Shown: piece after piece, positions 34,020 through 47,033 of the stretch
How positions within the stretch are numbered: the first letter of the stretch is position 1
Layout: each line of letters opens with the position of its first letter
Source: Przewalskia tangutica
Lineage: Eukaryota; Streptophyta; Magnoliopsida; Solanales; Solanaceae
Assembly (NCBI GenBank): GCA_029844215.1
Contig: CM056740.1
Location: 22,053,873 to 22,117,872 of the forward strand
Direction: 5' to 3'
DNA length: 64,000 nucleotides
The notes under the pieces: model-generated
Seen by the model: the letters and a program-made list of their open reading frames with translations, nothing else
Database searches by the model: none
What the model was told of the DNA's origin: nothing
Position numbers and translations under genes: made by a program

Positions 34020-37000
34020 TGTCACTTTGCCGCGAGGTTCTAGTGTCACTCCGGCGACCCAACAAATGGTACCGGGCTGCATGCGATCCCTGAGACTGTC
34101 ATACACTCTCAGGACGTGCCATACGGAGAGCCACGGTTCGGGTCTGTTTCGTGGTAGGCTCGCCTCTTTATACGCCACCCGGGCGAGGTCAAGACAACAG
34201 TACCAAGTATGTGAAATCAAATAACATCAGAAATGAAATCATAGTAGTCTATATAAAGCAGGAGACATGTATGATAACCAAACTACAGTTCACAATAAAT
34301 AAGCAGTCATGTCAAGTCAGGGACTCACGCCCTCAAAATCATCAAAATAGAACCGTACGGGGTAAGTACGAAGGCATAGCCGACTACTAAGACCCACAGT
34401 ACCAAAGATGCCATAAACTGTATCACGAGGTCTTTCTAGACCGCACCACATGATCGAAGCTGGCCACTCGCCCGCAGTATCACTGTGCGCGTCTATCCCT
34501 GGAACTTACCGCAGCTCCGCATAGGTCACACACAGACCCGCATGAGGTATTCCTCATAGTCACACAGACTGCCTGAGGTATACCCCGCATCGAAGGCAGC
34601 TTAACCCTCGGTATCCGCCTGGACTACCGCAGCCCGCATAGCCTCAAAAGACCGCATAGTCTCAACAGACCGCATAGGGCATCCCCCGCATCAGGCTAAA
34701 CACCCGGAATGATCAATCCTGGAGCTCTCGCAACTCCGCATAGTCACAAGGACTGCATAGGCCGTATAGACCCGCATCAAGGGTGGCAAGCCCTCGGTAT
34801 AATAAGTCAAGGGGGTATGTGATACAATAACAGTACAACGGGCTTAACGTTTAACAACGTAAGCACAACAAGAATGACCCCCTTACGTAACAATCACACC
34901 AGATACTAACACACGTAGCATCCTAACATGTTTACTTATCAAATCAACAAGAAAGTATTACAAGGCTATCACAAACCAACACAATCAAGTTATTCACACA
35001 AGGTACTTTATGCTAACAAGTTCGGGTATCTATCCCCAAAGTACTTCATACATTAACTCTTAAAGAGATCCGTTTCTTTCACAGAAGTCACACAATACCC
35101 GTAGTATAAAATAGAGTGACTATCTTTTTAAGTAAACCCAAACACTTTCCTTTGTAAAATCAAGTAACAACATTATTTTCCAAACGTTCAAGTTTGCCTA
35201 ATTTCAAATGTTCACGTTTCTTATTTTAGAAAGGTTTCGTAGTTCATAGTCTTATTCATTTAAGAATATAATTCTCTTTTAAACAATCTGAGAACATAAG
35301 CCTTATATGTGAGTAGGATATTCTTGTTTATAACAATCTTATTACAGCAGCCATGATCTAGGAAATATCATTTTGTCTCATCTTAGCTTCTATGCAGATG
35401 GAAGTTTCTACTGGTTTCAATAATACTTAATTAGTCAAAACATTTCCTTTTATTAACGCTGCAGTGGTTTGTCGATACACATTCTGATTTCCGAAATCAG
35501 TAAAACATTCTTAAGCCGTTATACCTAACTTCCCATAAAGCTAGTATAACTCTTAAGTTTTCAAAAACCAAGTATTACTCTTCTTTCAAAATGATTCAAA
35601 AATATTATGAAATACTTCAAGTTCTTTATTATCACATAACAAGCCAATTATAGTTCAAATCAGTTACCTTTTAAAAACCACAAGTATTTTCTTACCTACA
35701 TAAAGCTGTTATAACCAACTTCCCATAAAGCCGTTATAACACTTTATGTTTTAGACCAATCAAACACGTTTTAACACATGTACATCTACCGTACTACATA
35801 GTTATACACATATCATGCTAGAAGAGATAGGAAGAGGTTCACATACCTCGCGACGATTATCGACTATTAGCAAATCGCTCCACGGCTATAACCCGGCTAG
35901 CCCTGCCCACTTCTCAAGTAGCACATGCTACTCGCAGAACATTCAACCTATACAGGTTATACAAGTCTATCAAAATCTAGACTACTCGGTAGAATAAATC
36001 TAGATACAAGATCCTACGGAAATTGGGCAGCCTTCCCTACCCACAACCACACAAGTCTCATCAGAATACACCCTAAGTAATTACGATTGATTCTCTTCTT
36101 TAAATTCAGGCTTAAGTCCAAAGATATTGCCGCAAAACTATGTTCAGTTCTATATATAGTATACTTCAACTATATATTCCTACAACATGTAACTTCCAAT
36201 TACAATAGGGGGACAAGATAATTACCTCGATAAGCCCATAATTATCCAAGTATAAATGTCGATCCTTAGCAACGCTTAGCTCCTACTCCGGGTGCTCCAA
36301 CCCGCCCAAACAACCCTTAGAAGTTCTACGCGACTCTACTTAATACTCCAACCAACTATGGAGATTTTCCTTAGTGGCTTCGGTTTGAGACAAAAAGGAC
36401 ATACTGGAGTATTTCCGCTCTACGATAGAGGTATCTTTGGAATACTACAAGGTATACTGGCTAAGGTAATTTTGGTATAGTAACAATACTTTTGAGAGTA
36501 TTTCTACCAAGAGTGGGGTATTCTACGAGACAACACCACAAGTGGTATATTCTCGCCAACCCCTGTGGGGTACTCTCGCCAAGGGGAGGGCTCTCGGCCA
36601 CAAGGCCTCACAAAGGGGGAGAGGGGGTGTTGGACGAAACACAACACAAAGGGAGGGAGGAATTTTAGACTTAGGAAATTTGTAGAATGGATGAAGAAGT
36701 CTTCAAAGGGGGGGGGGGGGTATTTATAGGTCTAGCAAAAGCCAACCAATGGCCAAGATCATGCCAAGTGCAAGGCAAGTGTAGGGCCAAGATCATGCCA
36801 AGTGCACCTTATCCATCTACCACAAAATATCCTACCAACTACTTGACAAAAAGCCAAGCAATTCGTCCCACTTGTTGCCGCCCAACGTCCCCAATGAGAG
36901 GGTGACAAGTGTCGCCCTCTCGTTGGTCCAAAAGGTTTCGTCTCTCGGAAAAATCCGCAAAAATTAGAAATGACATAGCCGGAATTTTCCCATCGCAAGT

Positions 37001-37135
37001 TATGTAAAACGTTTCGTCGAAAAACGACTCTAACCGGGTGTTGTACACAAAGAATAAATCGGCCAAGCCACTTCAAGGCACAAACTTTTCTACGTACGTC
37101 CTCACGTACATACCCTGGAAATACGGGGTATAACA
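34020..37135 (-). repeat. B right (5') LTR with an aberrant terminus
   Basis: From about 34180 to 37135 it matches the left LTR closely. The first 160 bases (34023-34180) do not match the 410 bases found at that end of the left LTR. TATA box (reverse) at 36721-36728. It ends GGGGTATAACA at 37135. Confidence 0.85.
36721..36728 (-). promoter_or_regulatory. LTR TATA box (B right LTR)
   Basis: TATTTATA following a G-run; same position as in the left LTR. Confidence 0.6.
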
Positions 37136-37140
37136 AATAG

Positions 37141-38318
37141 TCAAATACGTCTATCAACGTCTAGACTACTCTGTAGAATATTCTAAGCAGAAGGTTCTTA
37201 TTTCTACGGAAATTTGGGCAGCACTTCCCTACCCGACAAACTACACAAGTTCATCAGAATACAAATCCCTATGTAAGTACAATTCTCTTCTTATATACCA
37301 TCCTTCTATATCTTATACTCAATTCTAAACTACTATATGTAATTTCCAATTACAATAGAAGGACAAAGATATTTACCTCGATAAGCCCAAAATTATCCAA
37401 GATTAAAGTCGATCCTGAGCAAGGTTTAGCTCCTATTCTGTACGCTCCAATTCGCTCCAAGAAACCCTTAGAAGTTCTATACAACTTCTACTTAATACTT
37501 CAACCAACAATGGAGATTTTCCTAGGGTTTCGTTTTGTGACTAAAGGAAATATAGTAGTATTTCCGGGCTCTAAGTATAGAGGTAACTTTGGAATACTAC
37601 AAGGTATTTGGGGCCAAGGTATTTTGAATAGTAACAATACTTGGAGAATACTTTTCTACCAAAGGGGGTATTTCTGACGAAAGCTTCAAGGAAGGGGTGT
37701 GTGTCTCTGAGAACACAAGGAGTGGGGAGAGTGTTGGACGAGAGCCTTACTAAGGGGGAGAGGGATTTTGAGACTTGGAAATTGTCAAGTGATGAAGAAG
37801 TCTTGCACAAGAGTGGGTATTTATAGAACCACCAATGGTCTAGATTAAAACAAATGGAGGGTGAAGATTTGGATCCATGTGAAGAATGAGGTCTTCTAAC
37901 CAAGTGTCCACCATAACCTTGGGACATATGTCCACCACAACATTGGGACATATGTCCCCCACAATAAAGAGCCATGTGGCCTTCCACTAGGCACAAAAAA
38001 CGTCCAACATACCTACTCCCACTCACCAAAAGAAAATGTCTTCCAAGACTTTGACCACTTGACCTTGTCCACTTGGCCAACATTTTCGTCCAACCCATGC
38101 CAACTAAGGGTGACACATGTCTCCCTCCTATTGGTCCAAAATATTTCGTCTCGCGGAAAAATCCGTAATCGGTTAAAATATTAAAAACGTAGAATTTCCT
38201 TCACAAGGTTCGGAATCTTTTCCGTTGAAAGTTCACAATTCCATCCTTAACCTAATTAGGGTTTGTACAAATGTACGTACGTTCTCACATACATACTCTG
38301 GAAATACGGGGTATAACA
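37141..38318 (-). repeat. C left (3') LTR, second part
   Basis: It continues C's LTR after B's second TSD copy and ends GGGGTATAACA at 38318. TATA box (reverse) at 37818-37825. It contains two adjacent GGGACATATGTCC repeats near 37920-37958. It pairs with 61126-62223, which it matches almost base for base. Confidence 0.9.
37818..37825 (-). promoter_or_regulatory. LTR TATA box (C left LTR)
   Basis: TATTTATA (complement of TATAAATA). The partner copy is at 61724-61731. Confidence 0.6.
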
Positions 38319-38353
38319 TTCTCCCCTCCTTAGAAACATTCGTCCCGAATGTT
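38319..38353 (-). promoter_or_regulatory. Polypurine tract and hairpin of C
   Basis: TTCTCCCCTCCTT at 38319-38331, then AACATTCG-TCC-CGAATGTT at 38335-38353. Confidence 0.85.
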
Positions 38354-39937
38354 CCTTCTCAAGACAGATAACGATAAAGTTCCTCATAACTTAAACAGTT
38401 TGCAAATGCCACACATGGCCACAATACAACACACGCAAATACTTAAATCCAAGTCCACAAGGAATCATATTTAGCATCACAAAAGCTCCCACCCAAGGTC
38501 TAAAAGATATTCCCTTCGCACCTTTACTTCACAAAAATAATGATCACTTCTATTCTCTTACTCGTCGTACCCTCCTCGCACACTCGCACACTCGCACACT
38601 TCCTAAATAAACTTACCACCTTTCTGTTATTGCTTCAGTTTCCAAAATCTCGGGGTTACTATTTCCAACTTGGTCATCATTAACTGGGAACACTCTGGAT
38701 GGATCTCCGATACTTTTCCGAACATAGCAACATGAAAGATCGGACGTCGCTTCCTACGCCGGACGACAAAGCTAACTTATAGGCAACCCGCCTATTCTCC
38801 AAATGATCTCAAAACGCCAAAGTACCTCGCTAAGTTTCCGCTTCAAATCTCGCCACGCCTTCCGGTGGTACTTTAAGAAACCCATCACAACTCAACTCCA
38901 AGTGTCGACGCCGATTATCCGCACGACTTCTGTTGACTCTGAGCTGCCAATAACCTCTCCTGGGTAAGCTTCACCCTATCCACATCCTGCTGAATCAAGT
39001 ATGAACGACTATCTGAACCTTGCCAACATCAAACCAATCGATCGCAATTACCCTTACGCCATACCCGACTTTATAAGGCGACATCCGACATCAAATGGTA
39101 GCTATTATAATACTCACTCAACAAGAGGTGAATAATCCTTACAATACCTCAAATCAAAAACACCGCCCGAGGTGAATGCACATCGAGACTCACCTGAGTT
39201 TCTAACCCCGCCTGGTAATCTCCAGAAAAGAAATAGCCGTAAACTGGGCTCCACTGCCCGTCATAAAGTAAAAGTAGGAACCCCGTGCAGTCTTACAACC
39301 TTCCTGATATATAACATCTCGCATAACCCTCCGCCGAGTAAATACCCGCTCGAAAGACAAGATGGTCGACTCATCGCCCGACCATCGGTCGAACGTATCC
39401 ATGAATTCGTACGATGGTCAACTAAACTTGGGCCTAACACCCTCGTGACCCTAACACATAGCGGGACCACCATAAATTTTCCTTACTTTAAATCGGGCTG
39501 CGGGTTGACCCGTAACCTGGCCTCAACCCGACCCATTTATCGCGCCAAGCTCTTGTTCCCCGATCCGGAACAATCTCTCCATCGAGTCACGAAAACCTAG
39601 TGGTCTTCTTAGCTCAACTACCCTCTTTCATTTCACACTACTCAGGGACTTATCACACAAATATATCTCACGTATACTATGCACTCCGATAAGGGTCAAA
39701 CATAAAAATAAATATTTTACTCAAGATGGCCTCGCCTCTAAGGTCTCCACGTATAATATCCTAAAGCTCACAATTTCCCTATCCCCAATCTTACCCTTTT
39801 AACTAACCATGATTTCTAATCACAATTAACACAATGCTATCTGAACATAACACTTAAGATATACTCATCTTATCACACATACTAATCTCTGTAGGGTTAA
39901 GGATATACCAGATCTACCGCTTCACTCCCTTTGTCGT
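38354..39937 (-). pseudogene. C: region after gag with decayed integrase remnant
   Basis: The first 90 bases after the hairpin (in plus-strand order) match the 3' non-coding end of element A near 8440-8530, including a GCCACACATGGCC-like stretch. Farther in, 38690-39430 aligns with E's integrase remnant. In transcription sense the VRLHGVP motif of the integrase core is seen near 39270-39300. There is no open frame for a full domain. Confidence 0.65.
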
Positions 39938-40905
39938 CTAATCAATCCCGCCTGTTGGGCGTATAGCAGTGGCGTGATGAACTAGCCACCGATCCTCGGC
40001 GTCGAAGTCTCTACATCCGCGCCACCTCCTCGGACAATTTTTCGCAAATGGCCTCGCTGGCCGCAAGCATAACAAGTCGTCAAGAAGTACGACACTCCCA
40101 CAACGACACCTACCACAACGCCACACCGAGCGGGTGGCCTCCTCGCTAACACCCCTTCCTCTCCGAACCATCAATCCACAATCGACCGTAGGCCGAGTCC
40201 TCCCGCTGCATCCTCCTACTTGAACATTCTCTCGCCACGTCCCGACGCCGCAGTAAAACAAGCACCAACAAAAGACGACATTCCCGACGACGCCACATCG
40301 TGAACACCGAGGGAAAATGAACCCGGGCCGCTAGAACCTACGTGATAGCCGTGATCCGAAGCCTCGAGCTCGACCAACTCCGCATACCCCGAACGCCCCG
40401 AACCCCGCGGAGGACCACTGCATCGCGGAGGTGCGATTCAGCCATCACCGAGGCGATTCGCCTCGAAAGTTACCAGGACCCCGCCGACCGCCTTCTTCGC
40501 TGATCTTGGTTAACCCGCCGATCCCTACGCTTTCGACTGCCGCGATAAGCCCGTGACGCAGCCATGCTCATGCCTCGATCAAGAGCTACTCTTGCACAAC
40601 CTCTCTTAGATAGTCATCCGCACCGTGATAAATCGGTACATAATATACTCTCGTTGCTAAATCCCTAGCTAGTAATGTGGTCGCCTTTGCAATCCATACT
40701 TTGCCATCGTCGCGAATCAAGGTTCAAATATCATGGCCGCAGAGGAATCGCCGCCGCGGCTATACTGGGCCGGGCGACGCCGCAGAACTCCCGAACGAAG
40801 CACCACCTCAGTGATGGTTGGGCCTGTGCCCTCGTAACCCTCTCGTGTTTACTCGCAGCCTCCTACCGCTTTGCCTTCTGGGCCCGGTTGCTTGCGTGGA
40901 GGCAT
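39938..40905 (-). pseudogene. gag of element C, with two zinc-knuckle segments
   Basis: The start codon is at 40905-40903, in the same GCCTCC-like context as the others, and the stop is near 39940-39938. Two nucleocapsid segments are seen in reverse sense: one near 40200-40270 (a CFYCG-type pair followed by the GTWRENV equivalent of GHMARMF) and one near 40040-40150 ending AKNCP. Frames are mixed. The N-terminal half is recognisable by comparison with E and D. Confidence 0.75.
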
Positions 40906-41091
40906 AATCGTAAGTGGAAAGAAATACGTTAGAGGTCCAACTTATAACACAACTCTAAGGCACGATCTCGAGTGAGAAGAATGGAAACCAATCCTAAATA
41001 TCCTATAGCCTCTCGATTATTGGTGGTGCACAACACACCGATAATCAAGACTTACTAGATACGGTCTGTAGACACTTTCCGAGGATTAATC

Positions 41092-41102
41092 GCTCGATAC
41101 CA
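41092..41102 (-). other. PBS of C
   Basis: GCTCGATACCA; relative to B and E it has CG where the tRNA-matched form has CTG. It is 4 nt from the LTR at 41107. Confidence 0.75.
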
Positions 41103-41106
41103 CTTT

Positions 41107-42784
41107 TGTCACGACCGACCCTCGCCCGTGACTGGTGCCTTACCCGGGCACCCAAGTAGACATACATCAGAGTAACCAGCGGAATATAAAACAAGACATG
41201 AAACAATATGAAGTGAGAAACAATTTATCTGAGAAAAGCTGCATGTCGGCATATACATATAAAAGCTTGAACAATTACATCCCTTTTACAAACCCTGCCC
41301 ACAACAGATTACATGCACTTAAGAATGTTATAACAACAATGGCGGGACAGGCCCGCCATACCCTCGAATGTAAGTACCTACAACGATGTGGACTATACCA
41401 AAGATAAGCCTCCGAGACACGAGCTTCCCAAAACGCTGAACTGTGACCCATGAGCGAGGATCAACAATCGTGTACTTACCGCGCAGATGAACGCAGCCCC
41501 CGGGCGAGGTCGATAACAGTACCAAGTATGTGAAATCAAAATATCAGAATGAAATCATAATAGTCTATATAAAATGTAAGACATATATGATAACCAATTT
41601 ATACACAATATGTAGCAATATGTCAAGTCGTGACTCACGCCTTAAAGTCATCACTCAAATATAACCACGGGTCTCATGCCCACAATATCAATCATGCCCG
41701 TGGAATTCCTTCCTCACCGCTGCATCCATGATATAAAAACACCAAGGAATACACATGAACACCGTGTCCCACCTGTCATAATAAACTCAGACGGTAAGTA
41801 CAAAGGCATAGCCGACTACTAAAACCCACAGCATCAACAATGCTATAAAATCAGATCACGAGGTCTTTCTGCATCGCGCCACGATCGGCCGCCACTCGCC
41901 TCGTGATCAATGTGCGCGTCAAATCCTGGAACTCACCGCAGCTCCGCATAGCCACCTAGGCCCGCATGAGGTATTCCCCGCATCGAGGGTAGCTACTCCT
42001 CGGCATCGTCCTGGACTTTTGTAGTCCGCATGGCCACATAGACCGCATGAGGTATTCCCCCGCACACTAACCTGAAACTCTCAGAGCTCCGCATAGGTCC
42101 TCGACCCGCATGAGGCATCCTCGAATCGGGGCGCTTAACCCCTGTGATATCATGTCAAGAGCGAGTGGTACAATACTAACATAACGGCTTATCGTTAAAC
42201 AACACAAGCACAATCAAGGGAAACCCCTTTACACAAACATCACAAGACACTAACACACGTAGCATCCTAACATGTTTACTTATCAAACCAACAAGAAAGT
42301 ATTACAAGGCTATCACAAACCAACATAGTCAAGTTATTCACACAAGGTACTTTCTATTTTATGTCAACAAGTTCGGGTTTTTATCCCCAAAGTACTTCAT
42401 ACATTAACTCTTTAAAAAGATCCGTTTCTTTCACAAGAGTCACACGATACCCGTAATATAAAAATAGAGTGACTATCTTTTTAAGTAAACCAAAACAATT
42501 TTCCTACCTTCTTTTTGAACCAACTTAAGACAAAAGCATGCCTTCCTTTTTAAACGAAAACACTTCAAATTTTCAAGTCTTTGTCTTTTATAAATCAAGT
42601 CCTTACTTTGAAATTTTAAGAAAATCAAAACTTGTTTATTAATGATCTTATTAAAGCAGCCATGATCTAGGAAATGTAATACAATTTTGTCTTATCTTAG
42701 CTTCTATGCAGATGGAGGTTTCTACTGGTTTTAATAATACTTAATTAGTCAATACATTTTCCTTTATTAATAAGCAGTTGATTT
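41107..42784 (-). repeat. C right (5') LTR, first part
   Basis: It starts TGTCACGACC and matches 22692-24350 of the left LTR. It is cut by D after GATTT (42780-42784). LTR sequence continues at 51949. Confidence 0.9.
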
Positions 42785-43399
42785 TGTAACGACTCGTCCC
42801 CGGCCCAAGCATCGTGCCTTATCCTGCACCCTAGTGACACAACATCGAGAGAACCAATGGAAAATAAAACTTTAAACAAGAAACAAGATACGATCATAAA
42901 GCAAAGCAACCCAACTGTTACCTTCCAATAACATATATAAATACAACTCTTACAAAACGAATAGTTTAATCCTTTTTTACAAACCCCGCCACAACAAGAT
43001 TACTGCACTTCTAAGATTTACAACAACTATGACGGACAGGCTTCGCCATACCCCGAATGTACAAGAACCTACAACTCGTGGAACACATACCAAAAGATAA
43101 GCCTCCGAGAACGGAGCTTCCCAAAACGCCGAATCGAGATCCTAAGAGCGAGGATCCACGATCGATGTACCTCTACTGCAGATGAACGCAGCCTCGGGGA
43201 GGTCAAGATAACAGTACCAAGTATGTGAAATCAGAAAATATCAGAATGAAATCATACTAGTCTATATAAAGGTGAGACATGTATGATAACCAAACTACGC
43301 TCACAACATAAAAGCGATATGTCCACCGTGACTCACGCCTCAAGTCATCACTCAAATATAACTATGGGTCTCACGCCCACAACATCAATCATGTTCGCA

Positions 43400-43690
43400 T
43401 CACGGCCGCATGCCCCGAATTCTCAGACGGTGTAGACATGTCCATGATGCAACAATAATACCAATGCCCCATGGCCACATGCCCCGAATTCTACCTCTGT
43501 GACACGCCCACGTGACATCAACAATAATATCTTGGGTGATCAACTCGCCGCACGCCACATGCCCCCTAATTCTACCTCTGTAGACATGTCCATGTAACCA
43601 TAATAACAATATATCGGTAATCAACCCGCCGCACGGTCGCATGCCCCCTAATCTCAGACGGTAGACATGCCCATGTGACATCAACAACAA
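43400..43690 (-). repeat. Minisatellite in D left LTR, four units of about 85 bp
   Basis: Each unit holds GCATGCCCC(G)AATTCT, then GTAGACATGTCCA, then a CAACAATA stretch. The partner array in the right LTR is at about 49040-49320. It is related to the GGACATGTCT units of O's LTR (reverse sense). Confidence 0.8.
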
Positions 43691-43833
43691 GACAAGAATC
43701 AAAATGGAAACATACCCGTGAATTCTCCATCACCGCCAAAGACGCCCAAGTAAGTTCTCAACAAGTCGACCGCCTCTATCGAGAGACGCCAGAATACGTA
43801 AATACCACACTTGCACAACAAAGGCTATCATCA

Positions 43834-43901
43834 CAAGCATAGGCAAGTTTCACAACAACAAGCATAGGCAAGTTTCACAACAACAAGCATAGGCAAGTTT
43901 C
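43834..43901 (-). repeat. 25-bp array, three units (D left LTR)
   Basis: CAAGCATAGGCAAGTTTCAC plus 5 bases, starting at 43834, 43859 and 43884; the third unit is incomplete. Confidence 0.92.
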
Positions 43902-45596
43902 ACACAACTCAAGGTACTTTCATTTTATGCCAAAGTCCGGGTTTTTAACCCCAAAGTACTACATACGTCAAGTTCTTTTAAAAGAGGTCCATTACTATTA
44001 TAAAAGTCACCCGATACCCGTAGTATTAGAATGACCAACCCACATTCCTTTTCAAAATCAAGTAACAACATTCTTTTTCCTAAGTTCCCGTTTGCCTAGT
44101 TTCAATTACTCAAGCTTCTCATTTTCAAATGGTTTCATAGTTCCCAAACTTAATCACTTGATTCCTTTTTAGAACAATTGAGTAATATATGTCTCACGTG
44201 AGAGTAGGTTATTCTTGTTTACAACATTCTTATTACTGACCATGATCTAGAAAATGTAATATCATTTTGTCTCATCTTAGTTTCTATGCAGATGGAGGTT
44301 TCTACTGGTTTTAATACGATACATCATTATTCAATACATTTTCCTTTATTAACGCCGCAGTTGGTCCTGTCGATACACATTCTGATTTCCAAATCAAGAA
44401 ACATTATCCCTTTAAATAAAACCAAGTGTTACTCTCCTTCAAAACGATTTATAAATCTTTTGAAATACATCAAGTTCTTTATTATGACTTAGCCGCTTAT
44501 AATTCACATCGCTTTAAAACCACACAAGATTTTTTACCTACATAAAGTCGTTATAACCGACTTCCCATAAAGCCGTTATAACACTTTATGTTTTAAGAAC
44601 AATCAAACACAGCTAACACATGTACGCTTCACCGCACTACATAGTTCACACATATCATGCTGAAGAGATAGGAAGAGGTTCACATACCTCGCGACGATTT
44701 ATCGACAATAAGCAAAATGCTCCAAGTACTACAACCTTGCTAGCCCTTTCCACTCTCGAGTAGAATACGCTACTCTTAGTACTTTCACCTATAAAGGTCA
44801 CAACGCCTATTAACCCCAAAACACAAGTTACTATCTTTCTACGTAAAATTCGCAAAGACTCTCCCCGCAACAGAAATCTCCTCCTCTATCGAGGCCGCTA
44901 CCAAGCCAACCGGTGGGTTTACACGCCTAACCGGACGTGTACAATTCTACTCAAGAATACTACACAAGTCTACCGCACATACCCCATGTAAATACAATTC
45001 GCTTTATTCTTCAGGCTTAAGTCAAAAGACATTGCCGAATACTAAGTATAGTTCCATATATAGTATACTTCAACTATATATTCTAACAAACATGTAATTT
45101 CCAATTACAATAGAGGACAAGATAATACCTCGATAAGCCCAAAATTATCCAAGTTATAATGTCGATCCTGAGCAAGGTTTAGCTCCTACTCCGTGCGCTC
45201 CAAACAACCCTTAGAAGTTCTAACCAACTTCTACTCAAAACTTCAACCAACTATGAAGATTTCCTTAGGGTTTCGGTTTGAGACTAAAAGGACAAAAGGT
45301 AGTATTTCCTGACTCTACGATAGAGGTATCTTTGGAATACTACAAGGTACAAGGCTAAGGTATTTTGGGCATTATAACAATACTAGAGAAATATTTCAAT
45401 GCCACATGAGTGGTATTATACGAAACAACTAGGCAGTGGGGTACCCCACGGCTAGCACCACAAAGGGAGGGAGGCTCTCGCCACAAGGCCACACAAGTGG
45501 GGAGGGGAGAGGCTAGGACGAGAACAACACAAAGGGGAAAGAGTTTTCAAGACTTAGAATGAATTGAGGATGAAGAAAAACCTTCAAGCAAGTGGG

Positions 45597-45604
45597 TATT
45601 TATA
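45597..45604 (-). promoter_or_regulatory. LTR TATA box (D left LTR)
   Basis: TATTTATA, complement of TATAAATA, at the same relative place as in the other LTRs. Confidence 0.6.
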
Positions 45605-46253
45605 GGGCACCAACTGACAAGATCAAGCCATGGGGCAAGTGGATGGCCAAGATTGGCACAAGTGCACCCTAACCTACTCCTTAAATCCTCACAAAACAAA
45701 GACCCAAGAAAAGGGCCTCAAAACCCTCCTACCGTGGCCCTCTTTATCGTCTAAACGAGGTGACAAGTGTCACCCTCCCGTTGGTCCAAAATGTTTCGCC
45801 TCTCGAAAAATCCGCAAAAATACAAAACGACATAGCCTAATTTTCCTTCGCAAGTTATGAAAACGCTTCATTTAAAAACGACTCTAACCGTGTCAGGCAC
45901 AAATGTCATTCGGCCAAGCCACTTAGGCGGGTGACACGTGTCACCCTCCTATTGGCCCTCAAAAACGCCTTCCAAAAATATCCACAATGGCCAAAATCTC
46001 AAAACAAAGTGGGCCCTACAAAATAGAATTTCTCCGTGGCCCCACGTGACCATTTCCAAAAATAAAATCTCAAAATTCTAATATAATCTATGAAGTCCAA
46101 ATACCAAACTGGGAATCCAATTCCCATTAACGAACCTTTTCTTCACAAATAACCTAAACTTTTCCGAAAACTCACATCTTTCTTTCTTTTCAAAATTTCG
46201 CTGCACTCGCACGCACGCCCTCACATACATACCCCGCAACTACGGGTATAACA

Positions 46254-46288
46254 TTCTCCCTCTCTTAGAAACATTCGTCCCGAATGTT
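46254..46288 (-). promoter_or_regulatory. Polypurine tract and hairpin of D
   Basis: TTCTCCCTCTCTT at 46254-46266, a slightly altered PPT complement, then the intact AACATTCG-TCC-CGAATGTT at 46270-46288. Confidence 0.85.
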
Positions 46289-47033
46289 CCTTCTCAAGCC
46301 TGATAACGATAAAGTTCCTCTAACAAGTGCCGACGCCACACTGCCACGAACTAACACACGCTCTCTTCTCCCCAACTCGTTGTACTTTCGAACACTCGAA
46401 CTCTTTCTAGTATCCGTACCACACTTCGCCAATGCTTCGTTTCCAACCTTTGGAGTTACTACCTCCAAACTTGGTCATCATACTAACTTCAATCTCCTTA
46501 AGGCCATTCCCTCCCACGATCCGCTCGGTCGAACATATCCACCAACTCATACGATGGTCATACAAACTTGGGCCTAGCATCCTCGTGACCCTACCACCGG
46601 GACCACCAGAATCGACTCACCCCAAACCGGGTTACGGGTTGACCCGCACTGGTCCTCAACCCGACCCCCAACCGCGCCAAACTCTTATTCCCGATCCGAA
46701 CAATCTTACTAACTCACATCATGAAAGCTACCACTTCCATCTCACACTACCCACTGACTTATCACACAAATAAATCCCACGTATACCACTACTCGATAAG
46801 GGTCAAACATAAAATAAATCTTTAACTCAAGACGACCTTACCCCTAAGGTCTCAGTCGTGACATAGTCTAAGGTTCACACTTACCATGCCCCCATACGTA
46901 TCCTCCCAACTAAGCCTTTTTTCTAACACACAAATAACACAACGCTATTCGCATATAGCACATAATAATGAGACCATCATAACAAGCATACCAAAACTCT
47001 AGAGGGTTAAGGATATACTCGCCACCGCCCACT
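46289..47033 (-). other. D: short non-coding region between gag and PPT
   Basis: About 0.75 kb without coding sequence I can assign. It aligns with O's 14529-15307, including the GGTCGAACATATCC motif near 46527. It lacks the integrase-core remnant seen in B, C and E. Confidence 0.65.

Larger units (their letters stand above)
24730..37135 (-). mobile_element. Element B: minus-strand gag-only gypsy element (12.4 kb with insert)
   Basis: The ends are TGTCACGACC at 24730 and GGGGTATAACA at 37135, with TSD AATAG at 24725-24729 and 37136-37140. Left LTR 24730-31615 (split by G), internal 31616-34019, right LTR 34020-37135. Internal order in transcription sense is PBS, gag, integrase remnant, hairpin, PPT. 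There is no protease, RT or RNase H. Confidence 0.9.
42785..46253 (-). repeat. D left (3') LTR
   Basis: It pairs with 48433-51943. It has four imperfect units of about 85 bp at 43400-43690 and a 25-bp array at 43834-43901. TATA box (reverse) 45597-45604. A second family-like stretch with GGGTGACACGTGTCACCCTCC lies near 45929-45950. Confidence 0.9.

Noticed and set aside
37571..38116. 181-codon open frame on the minus strand in C's LTR (and its shorter partner at 61751-62044)
   Set aside because: It lies wholly inside an LTR, has a repetitive Gly/His/Met composition from the GGGACATATG repeats, and is not maintained at full length in the paired LTR copy.
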